Shown in pieces: positions 10,389 to 18,560 of a DNA stretch of 64,000 bases. The position numbers and the translations under genes were made by a program. Each line of letters opens with the position of its first letter. Positions within the stretch are counted from its first letter, which is position 1. The DNA is taken from assembly GCF_949628215.1 (NCBI RefSeq), contig NC_134288.1, forward strand, positions 7,447,682 through 7,511,681, in the 5' to 3' direction. The notes under the pieces are model-generated. The model did no database searches. It saw nothing but the letters and a program-made list of their open reading frames with translations, and was not told the DNA's origin. Origin of the DNA: Phalacrocorax aristotelis. Taxonomy: Eukaryota; Chordata; Aves; Suliformes; Phalacrocoracidae.

Positions 10389-13035
10389 TTCGGCAGTATC
10401 AATTGACCTAAACGGGCCGCTCCTGCGGAGGGAGCAGAAATGCCGAGATGAGGCATGATCCAGTGAGGAACATTTTGTCCACATGATTATATGTTCTGGC
10501 AACTAAAGGACCCAAACCCTAACATTAAATCTAAATGAAATTACCATTCAGTGAGCTGCAGAGCGATATCTACACTAAGGGAGGGTTTATGCCACAGACT
10601 GCAGCAAAACCCAAGCAAAATCAGCTCCTAGTCAGCTCAGGTGCCAGCAGCACACCAGTTGCTGCAGCACAGAGCTCATGTACCCTTATCTGCTGGGTTT
10701 CTTGGCCTCCTGACTAGGGGGTGAACGATCCAAGCCATGTAAAGCTGGCTTGGTGCCTTGGGGCTGCCCAGGGCATGGGGTGGTCCCCGCTACGGAGTGC
10801 TTCCCATGGGTGGCTGGATGGTGTTCTGCACTGAGGGCTGCTGAACTCCAGCACATGGGATTAGCTCACGAACACATCCTTAGCCAAAAAGCTACACCCA
10901 CATTTTCAAACTCAGAAGCTAGTATTGGAAAACTGAATTGTCTATTTGCTGTATTCCTTCCAGGAAATGGTTTAGTTGCACAGGTAGCAGAACTTCCCAG
11001 GCTTGGCACTGAATATTGATGCTACAATAGTATTTAAACATTTACTCTCCTTTCACACACACAAATGTAAGCTCGTGTGTATGCACGGGGGAACCAGGTG
11101 GAGTCACAGTCCTTTTAATGTCAGCGAGAGAAGTAAGCCTGAATCTTTCTAAGCATGACCTGGGATGGGTGCCATACTATTGCTATGTAATTTGGCCAGA
11201 TAGTTCTGAGCCTTCTTAATTTTCCAGCCATCATTACTTTGCTTGGTTATCATTCATACATTTCTATAGGCTAGTCTGCTTGGAGGAAAGAGGTTGGAAA
11301 TTTACAGCTAGAGTGGATGAGTCTATATTTTTGGAATTGGAGCTAAATTACCCACCAGTTGAAGCAATATTGTGTTCTACAATAATTGCTGATTAAAATT
11401 AAAATGCACTAAATTCCACCTGTCATTCCCAGCGTTGCCTCCACTTGTGACAATGCCAATGCCAGGAGCGGGTATGAATGAAAGGACTGAAGGAAGCGGT
11501 GTGTCTGCATGATTCCATGCTTTCATTCAGCCACAATCTGCTGACTCCCCTCTCCCAAACCCTTGGGATATTTTCCATAAAGTGTCTGCTCTGCAGGATA
11601 CTTTGTAGAGTGAAGACACCGAGGTTCAGGTTTTCAAAAGCAGCCTCCTGTGTAGAACAGAAACCTACCTGCCTGAGCTGCTGTAGCATTTGCAGCCAGT
11701 TGACCTGCTACTTTAATACACAGATGCTTATGACTATTGAGTTTCCAGGTGGGCTTTTCTCTTATGAAGCTTTTTAGAGGAGCTAGATGAGCTTTTCATG
11801 TATATGAGTTCCTGCTTAGTGTCTCATTTTTGCTCCTGGCCACAGGCTGTGTCCCCAGTCCCTTTCTCCAGCTCTCCTGAACTTGCCTGTGGCTGCAAAA
11901 CTTCTGACTGCTTAAACTCCCCAGTCCTTTCCTTCTCCCCTTGTGCTTCCTCCAGTTCAGCATTTTTGGCCGCCTTCTTTGTTTTGCTCTTCCATCCTCT
12001 CTTTCCCAGCCCTCTCAAGATTTTCCTCACTGTGCCTAGCATTTCCCAGCCTGGAGAGCTGAGGAATAGTACAGCCCCTGGGGAGGTGTGTGTTTATGAT
12101 AAATCACGGAAGTAGATAAGGAAGTACCACCCTTAACAGCATTTTCTCCGTGCAGGTGTTTCCTCTTCCCTTCTGCTTGCGGCTGAATATTGCAACAGAC
12201 AACATGTGTCTACAAATTATTGCTACCCTGTATTTGATCAGTCTGGGTCCACATTTTAGTCATCAGAAAATAATCAGCCTGATTTAACAATGTACCTACC
12301 CTAGCTGTGTGAACCGGGGGAAAAAAAAAACCCAAAAACAAAAAACCCGACAGCCCCCCTTCCCCCCACCAACATTTGGGAAGGCACAGCGAAACAGAAG
12401 ATGGTCTGCTGAGTTACACCCCGTGGCAGTGCCCAACCCGCTCCCACACTCCTGCTGCCAGGGGCTGGAAGCCACTGAATGGGCTAGACCTGTCCAGATT
12501 TAGTAGATGCCAAGAGTAAGAAGAGAGTGCAGTATGTGCTGTGAAGCCTCGAGTTCTCTTAGCCCTTGGGGAAAGGCTGGCTAGACAAATGTGAGAAGAA
12601 GCAGAGCTAGCAAGGGACCCAAGGCTGACGGCTCAGCATCTCATTACTCATCCTCTTGGCTCTGTCTCACTAGTAGTTTAGCACCTCTGTGGGCTTGTTT
12701 TTGATGGCTAAAGAGGGAGAGAGAGATGTGACTCTAAGACAACAGGATATTAGGAGAGAAGGCTGGAAGAACAGCAAGACTGAAAACAAATCTGCTTCTA
12801 GATGGGGCTTCAGGTTTAAGTAAGTGCAGTGTATTTTGTGCACACAGCGTCGCGTTCTGGCTAGCTCCTTAGGGAAGTACTTGCTGTGCCACAGCAGGGG
12901 CATGTATGTGGTTGGGCTACCAACAAACCAGGGTGCTCCTGGCTTGCCTGGATCCCAACCACCAAAGGATGCTGTAAAAGCCTGTCTGGCTTACAATGTA
13001 ATTTTGCTAAGGTTAAAATATATGAATGCTTGTAT
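10389..13035. other. Upstream flank, no gene recognised
   Basis: About 2.6 kb with no supported gene. There is an A-rich/C-rich patch around 12319-12370 (A10, then A5, A6 and C6 runs). Open frames up to about 105 codons on both strands look like chance. Confidence 0.45.
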
Positions 13036-13039
13036 TAGT

Positions 13040-13200
13040 GAAAAGCAGAAGGTAGTCCTGAGATTAAGGGAGGAAGTCTGCATTCAATTCCTAGCTCCAA
13101 CAGAGACTTTTATTACATAGTCTTGGGCAAGCCAAGTAAAACTCCTATGCTTTGTACCATGAACTCAGTATAAGAAAAATTATACGGCCTCTCTTCTTTG
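13040..13200 (+). repeat. Ancient tRNA-derived CORE-SINE (MIR-like) remnant
   Basis: The order of blocks follows MIR/CORE-SINE: a decayed box-B-like ATTCAATTCCTAGCTC near 13082-13097, then a spacer, then TAGTCTTGGGCAAGCCAAGTAAAACTCC (resembling GACCTTGGGCAAGTCACTTAACCTC), then CTTTGTACCATGAACTCAGTATAAGAAA in place of GTGCCTCAGTTT and the following sequence. Such elements pre-date the amniote radiation and occur at low copy in birds. The assignment is by eye, and divergence looks high. Confidence 0.5.
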
Positions 13201-14885
13201 TCTTGACTACTCAGACAGCAAGCACTTGGGGAAGAGAAAGGCTTTCACTCTGTGTTTATACTGTGCCTGGTTCTTCAGGGCATCAGTCTGCAATATTCTC
13301 TCAATACAAGTAACAAGAAATAATAAATAAGGTAAAATGTGTAATGTTATACAAGCGTACAACAACAAAGCCCAGCGAACCTGTGGTACTTGGTGTGGTT
13401 GGGCACATGAGTCAGTATCTCTCACCATCATCCCATATTGGGTGGCATCCCCTTGGGTGGCAATGCCAGGACATTCTGCAGTGTTTATTCACTGGTTATG
13501 TGTATCCGTGCTCAGAACGTCTCACCTCCTGCCCTCCAGCCTGCCCAGAAAGACCAAGAGAAACTCAAATCGGTGAGGGAATCAATTAGAGCCCTGGAGA
13601 GCAGGGATGATCAGGTTTGCATTTGCTTTTGGGAGCTGGAGAACATCATGTACTACCAATTATGAACTGCCTGGCTCCAGCATCAGCTTTGCCCTTCAGG
13701 AAGGAAAGGGTAGTTTGAGACGGGGAGGAGTGCATCTCTCCTTACCTGTATGGATGCTGTATTTACTCTGAGTAGATTTATGCACGTGATGTGTTCTCAC
13801 TAGTAGGGTTTGTTTCTCCGCTGCATTTGAGCTCCCATCACGTGGACTCTTTTTTGAGCAAGCACTGGGGAGACAGGGCAGAGAGAGCAATATACACAGT
13901 ATTTCCAAACAGGCATACACAGAACCATAGGGGAGTACAAAAGGGAGAGGGCAGCATATCCTCTCACTCCAGTATGCAATAACTAACTTCCTAGGCTGAC
14001 ACAGACACCTAAGACTCAAGGCAAAAATATAAGCTACGTGACTAGTGGGAAGAGAAAGAGCCAGCAGGAAAAATCTATCAGAGCTTTCCATGGTTCAATC
14101 AGTCAAAGCCTGCTTCACTGGGGAAACAATCAATTAACCACTTCCACTAGAGCAGCCACAGACGTGCTATTCTGGAGGTAGTAAATCTTCGAGTTTATTT
14201 GTTGCATTATCGGTTGCATTCTCAGCTTATTTACAACATCACAGGAATCTTCCTCCTTGCTTGTGCTCACTTCTCTAAGTTTCTCCCAAGGATATTTCTG
14301 TCCATGATGATCAGTGAAGAAGAGCACTCATGGACTAGCAGTTTCCAGCTTCACTGTAAATCCTTATTTCCCTTAAACAGGCAGCTAAAACAAACTGTTT
14401 CCTCCTGGCATCTGGAGGGCATTCCGCCTTTAACCGTCCGTCTGATTTCCAGCTGTCAATGCATTTTGTCTCACTTTAAGGCATACGGTTTTGGTTTAGG
14501 ATGTTTTGGCCCAACCAGTAATCAAAGAGCCCTGCAGTACATGAATCAGGCAGGTCCCTGCCCAGAGGAGCAAAATGTTGCAGCAGGCAAATGAGAACCA
14601 GATCACACAAAAGCTAAGGGATGATGCTGAGAGCACTCAGCCCAAGCCCCTCTGTTGCAGAAGGGTGCAGGAAAGGACTCGAGCATGGTCAGTCCCACAG
14701 GTATGGTAAAGAGGGAGGCATGAGAGAGCTGGGAAAAAAAAGCACAAAAGGAGCATTGAGAAGATGTGACCAAGTGGTGCTGAGAAGCTGTGCAGGTGCA
14801 AGGGGTTCAGAGGGAGAGGAAGCCAGCAGATGGGTGGAGCATGGAGAAGGGTACACGATGGTACTGTGGGTGATGGTGACAGTCT
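13201..14885. other. Upstream flank, no gene recognised
   Basis: About 1.7 kb of ordinary sequence. Several overlapping open frames of 60-131 codons on both strands have no recognisable similarity. No CpG enrichment, tandem repeat or recent transposon was seen. Confidence 0.45.
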
Positions 14886-14887
14886 TC

Positions 14888-15010
14888 CTCAGCACTTCAT
14901 ACGTAGATCTCAAAGCACTCAAAGCAGAAGGGTCCCAGTGCACCAGTGAAGAAAGCAAAGGACAGAGAAGAGCACTGGGGGCAGAGATCAGTTATTGAAA
15001 CCACAGGCCT
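14888..15010 (-). repeat. Possible ancient MIR/L2-type 3' tail, antisense
   Basis: The phrase CACTTCATACGTAGATCTCAAAGCACT, followed by a region with GGACAGAGAAGAGCACTGGGGGCAGAG, resembles the reverse complement of the shared L2/MIR tail (ACTTCATAGATCTCAAAGCACTTTACAAA, then GAGGCACAGAGAGG). It is strongly diverged. The call is by recognition only and could be coincidence in the second half. Confidence 0.35.
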
Positions 15011-17337
15011 GTGCCTGTGTCCATTAGGCACTGGTACCTCTGCCACCACTACGCGTTCAAGCTGTAAAGACATTTAGATAACCACAGCATAAGGTTGACA
15101 TTAAATTTCTATTCCCCATTTAAATTTTTGCTTGCACGCTTTAAATGAATAGAAAGCACCTCTCAGTGCTTCTAAATAGCGCCTGTGCCTGGGAACCTGG
15201 GAGCAGATTTTGATCCACAGACGCCTCCTGCTCCTCCAGTCAAATGTGCTGCCAGGACTGGTAGACAGGAGCTGTCTTAATAGCTTTAATGCACTTGGAT
15301 TTGTCCCCATAGCTGCTGCTGCTAATGCCTCGATCCCATCTATCCCATCGGTGCTATTGAAATCTTTTTGTAAACATATAGTAATACAATACATTCCTCA
15401 CTGGTGTCCCTGCCTTTCAAAACTCAGACCTGGAGTCATCATTGCCTGTAATAAGTTCATTCTGTTCCTTCTACTTTACTGCCTGCCCAGCCTAGCTTTG
15501 ATGAAGGAATTCATGTAACTCACTAACTCCAGAGCCAATTTTGATTAGCTTTTGAATTAAAAAAAAAATTCTTATTGGGAAGTCCTGCAAACTCAGCTTG
15601 GCATCTGATATTCAGATGACCTCTGCTATTCTGGATGCATCACCAGTAATGATGACTCTGGATGTCAGGGCCAGGAGTCCACTAACAGGCCTTAATTGCC
15701 CTGATGAGCCTTACCTGGGGCCCCCACCCAGGAGCTCCATTTAACCTCCAGCTCCAGGGGTCTATGGTTCCTTCTTGAGCTATGTTGTAGGTGAGCCTGC
15801 CTGGTATTTAACTTTCCTTGGTTGACCTTGGAAAGTGTTGATAGAACCTACTGCTGTCACTACCCTGCTCCGCCTCCCATGGTGTGGGGCTGTGCCTGGT
15901 TGCTGGGGTCATTCCTGGCTCCCCTTCCCTGGGAGCAGCCTTCCTCTTGCTGCTTCCTGACAGTGGTGGCCACAAATACACTACAGCTCTGGCAGGATTT
16001 TTGGTAAATGGAAAACTCTTAATGGATTGACTTGTTAACTGTTTGAGAGAAGAGTACAGGTAATACTATGGGCTGTAATTGTTATGTTGCTTACTGTGCA
16101 TGGAAATAAAAATGAAAGCAGTATTTGTAAGTAGGAGATCTCCAGCTCTATTACAGGCTTAAAGCTCAAGTGGGGTTCAGCTGAGTGCCAGGTATGGCTG
16201 ACCCTGGGATACCCAGTCCAGTCATCTTCTGGCTGCCTGCAGCCAGGCTCCAGCACTGGAGGAAGAAAAGACTTTTTCACTTGAGGCTGTTGTTCCCCAG
16301 CACTTAGTATATAGTAGTTTTAGCTGCACTTTTCCTTGTGGAGATGTTGGGCTCTAATATGCTTTTTTTGAAAGAGCACAAAGAGGCCTGTCACTTCACG
16401 TGTTCAGTGGGATGGAGTTTGGTTATCATGATGGTCGACAGACCAAGTGCATGAGGTACCTCTTCCTTTGTGCCCTGAGGGGACAGCATCCTTGCTGAGG
16501 AGACCAAGTTGCTGTCAGAAAACAGGCTCCATCTCATGCCATCCCAGCTGTTGTTCCACTGCATAAAGGAGGATATGCTGGGTTTCTTCCCCAAAGTGGG
16601 AATGGCTGATCCTGTGATGTCTATGCCCCTTCGGAGCAAGCAGTGTTCAGCACTTGCATGCAGTTGGTACTTCTGAGCCAGTAATTCTCCATAAGGCTTC
16701 CCAGAGAAATACAAGAAGCTAGCCTTGGGAAGTGCCTAAAATTCACTTGTTCACATAGCACCCCAGGTTCCCACCAGCACCTATCCAACAGTGTGCTGCA
16801 GAACTGGATTAAATGCCAAGCCACAAGAGTCAGCAGCCTTCCAATTTAATTTAGTCCCCCAGTCAGCCACTAAGGAAAACCCTCTTGGTTTATATGCTTT
16901 CTGCCTGTGAGCTTGTGTACTTCCAAACGGTGGCTTTTGGGGTTTGGCTTTTTTTGGTGCCTGAAGAGAGGTACCTGGGGAAAGACGACTTGTGCTGGTG
17001 GGGGTGGTGATGACCTTTGGGATGGGGGTGGAAGAATGCAGATAAAGTTTAATGCATGGAATTGAATGCTGTCTTGGCCTGGTTGGGAACAGCCTTCTCC
17101 ACGGAGACAGAGGGTCTTCTGGTGTGGCTGATACATCCCTTCAGAAGCGGGAGGGATGGGTCTCCCCATTGCTGCTGGCCTGGAGACTCTGCGAGGGTCT
17201 GAGGATGCCCTTCCCGAGCAGCTGCCCCCCTCAGACAGCTGTTTGTGGGGCTGGGGAGCCGGGCTGCTCTTACATTACACCAGTGTTGTTTATCTTCCCT
17301 CCTCCCTTTTGGAAGAACCCCCGCGAAAGCCTTAAGA
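15011..17337. other. Immediate upstream flank of RIMS4, no gene recognised
   Basis: About 2.3 kb between the last old repeat and the CpG-island promoter. There is an A9 run near 15559. Open frames here are short and lack recognisable domains. No divergent first exon was seen. In mammals the next gene on this side is, as I recall, YWHAB, but none of its 14-3-3 signature is present in this window. Confidence 0.45.
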
Positions 17338-17344
17338 TTTTTTT

Positions 17345-17382
<38 letters not shown>
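17338..17382. repeat. T9G36 homopolymer tract
   Basis: Nine T residues followed directly by 36 consecutive G residues, immediately before the CpG island. On the other strand this is C36A9. A G run this long can fold into many overlapping G-quadruplexes and would hinder polymerases. It also creates artificial poly-Gly and poly-Pro open frames on the two strands. Its length may be an assembly or sequencing artefact. Confidence 0.95.
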
Positions 17383-17383
<1 letters not shown>

Positions 17384-17454
17384 GGACAGGACAGGACAAC
17401 ACACAAGACCGGGCCCGTGTGGGGAGCCGCCGGGCCCCGCAGATCCCCGCCGGG

Positions 17455-17465
17455 AAGATGGCGGC
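17455..17465 (+). promoter_or_regulatory. YY1-type motif AAGATGGCGGC
   Basis: An exact AAGATGGCGGC in sense orientation. YY1 sites of this form commonly sit just downstream of CpG-island transcription starts and position initiation. If that holds here, the RIMS4 start would lie near 17.43-17.46 kb, and the motif's own ATG (17458) would be in the mRNA. Confidence 0.6.
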
Positions 17466-17544
17466 GGGGGCGAAGAGCCCCGCAGCCGCCCCTCCCGCCC
17501 CTCCCCGCCACCGCCCATTCCCCTTCCCTCCCCTGCGGGCGGCG

Positions 17545-17549
17545 ATTGG
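17545..17549 (-). promoter_or_regulatory. Inverted CCAAT box (ATTGG)
   Basis: GCGATTGGCGGC fits an NF-Y CCAAT box on the minus strand. It lies just before a pair of GC boxes. Its position downstream of the YY1-type motif makes its role uncertain: it could serve a start site further downstream, near 17.6 kb. Confidence 0.45.
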
Positions 17550-17570
17550 CGGCGGCGCTGCCGGGCGTGA

Positions 17571-17591
17571 GGCGGGGCGGGCGGGGCGGGC
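17571..17591 (+). promoter_or_regulatory. Tandem GC boxes (Sp1-type)
   Basis: Two overlapping GGGCGGG-type units, GGCGGGGCGGGCGGGGCGGGC, typical of Sp1/KLF binding in CpG-island promoters. They lie about 220 nt upstream of the RIMS4 ATG. Confidence 0.65.
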
Positions 17592-17612
17592 CGGCGCCCA
17601 GAGCGCCGGGCG

Positions 17613-17624
17613 GCAGCAGGTGGC
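17613..17624 (+). promoter_or_regulatory. CTCF-core-like motif overlapping an E-box
   Basis: GCAGCAGGTGGC matches the CTCF core CCASYAGRKGGC at 11 of 12 positions (first base differs) and contains the E-box CAGGTG at 17617-17622. Either CTCF, or an E-box factor such as a ZEB/Snail or neurogenic bHLH protein, could bind. Motif evidence only. Confidence 0.4.
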
Positions 17625-17730
17625 TCGGCTCCGCTCCGCTCCGCGCTCCCGCCTCGCCTCGCCTCGCCCCGCCGCCTCACCGCGGCCCCCGCCGCAGCCA
17701 AGACGCCGCGGGCCGTGCTCCGAGTGAAGA

Positions 17731-17880
17731 ATGGGGCGGCGAAGCTGGCCAAGCCGCCGCCGGCGGCGGGCGAGGCCCCCGGTGGCGCCCCCGGACCCGG
17801 GCTCTTCATGGAGCGGTCGCAGAGCCGCCTCAGCCTCTCCGCCTCCTTCGAGGCCCTGGCCATCTACTTCCCCTGCATGA
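17731..17880 (+). other. Upstream open reading frame 2, overlapping the RIMS4 start (49 codons)
   Basis: ATG at 17731 (A at -3, G at +4, strong context) opens a 49-codon frame ending in TGA at 17878-17880. It begins 3 nt after the stop of uORF 1 in the same frame and runs 73 nt past the RIMS4 ATG (17808) in the +1 register relative to it. The RIMS4 ATG has T at -3, a weaker context. An overlapping uORF like this would usually repress the main frame, so leaky scanning, a start site downstream of 17731, or regulated translation must be assumed. Confidence 0.55.
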
Positions 17881-17904
17881 ACAGCTTCGACGAGGAGGAC
17901 GCGG
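17808..17904 (+). CDS. RIMS4: RIMS4 (RIM4-gamma), coding exon 1
   Basis: First coding exon of regulating synaptic membrane exocytosis protein 4, a short RIM-family protein of neurons consisting of a unique N-terminus, a linker and a single C-terminal C2B domain. Family work ties gamma-RIMs to presynaptic function and neurite/dendrite shape. The exon encodes 32 residues plus one base: starts MERSQSRLSL, includes ALAIYFPCMNSF, and ends in an acidic DEEDA. I recognise this as the RIMS4-specific N-terminus, not RIMS3 or the long RIM1/2 forms. The donor is GCGG|GTACGG (GT at 17905-17906, phase 1). The start was chosen because it is the only in-frame ATG after the TGA at 17568-17570. Its context is weak (T at -3, G at +4). 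The frame is open back to 17571 without another ATG. The exon sits in a CpG island. Confidence 0.92.
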
Positions 17905-18560
17905 GTACGGGGAGGGGGGGGGCCTGCAGCCAGGCCGGTTGGTGTCGGTTGCGAGTGGGGCCGGGGGCGCGTAGCGGTAGGGGTGTGCGTGGGGTGGGGA
18001 GGGAGACCCGGGGATGTCGGTGGGGCCGGGGGCAGGGTGTGGGGCCGGTTCCCTGTGTCCGTGTCCACCCACGGGTGCCGTGGGAGCAGGGGGGAGGGCG
18101 CAGGCTTGGGCGGCGTGGCGGGTTTGGGCAGGAGAGGGTGGATTTGCTGTGTGTGGGCGCTAGCAGTGACCCCGCCGCGGGTTTGGGGTGTAAGGGGTCC
18201 CCCTCTGCTGCCCAGCGGGTTTTCAGCGTGGGCTTTGTGTGCGTGGGGTGCAGAAGGGTTTGTGCAGGGAGGCGTGTGCCTGTGGAGATGAAAAGGAAAC
18301 ATTTTTTTTCATGAAGATGAAATGCGCTCCCTCTTCTAACCGATGGCAAACCCAGGGCATTCGCAAATGGAGCGGCTTAGGCACTTGTGCCGAGCTGCGT
18401 GAAGCGAAGGGCAGCGCTCAGGGGGAAGGCATCCATTCCGCTGGACGTTGGGTCCGGTCTGCCACCGATTTATACACGGTGACCTCTCGGGTTAATCGTT
18501 CGGAGGGGTCATTGGCACAATACACCACGCTGCTGTTGGAGAGCGGAATTAAAGGGATTC

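Larger units (their letters stand above)
17458..17727 (+). other. Upstream open reading frame 1 in RIMS4 leader (89 codons)
   Basis: The ATG inside the YY1-type motif opens a frame of 89 codons ending in TGA at 17725-17727, 80 nt before the RIMS4 ATG and in a different frame. The context is A at -3 and G at +4, which is strong. The product would be Ala/Pro/Arg-rich, as expected of translated GC-rich DNA, and has no recognisable domain. If transcription starts upstream of 17458, this uORF should reduce initiation at RIMS4. If it starts downstream, the frame is not in the mRNA. Confidence 0.5.
17390..18560. promoter_or_regulatory. RIMS4: CpG island over RIMS4 promoter and first exon
   Basis: CpG and G+C content rise abruptly after the G tract and stay high to about 18.3 kb, with a CpG-containing shoulder to about 18.56 kb. 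The rest of the window is mostly CpG-poor. The island covers the leader, first coding exon and start of intron 1. No TATA box lies where one would be expected, so start-site use is probably dispersed. The exact transcription start cannot be read from sequence alone. Confidence 0.88.

Noticed and set aside
283..17337. A divergent neighbouring gene such as YWHAB upstream of RIMS4
   Set aside because: No 14-3-3 signature or second CpG island was seen in the upstream flank.
17345..17974. 209-codon plus-strand frame beginning in poly-Gly
   Set aside because: Starts within the G run and reads the RIMS4 exon in the wrong frame; an artefact of composition.
17049..18302. 417-codon minus-strand open frame across the CpG island
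   Set aside because: Its length comes from GC-rich DNA with few stops and from the C36 tract read as poly-Pro. No domain or splice signals, and it lies antisense to a well-supported first exon.
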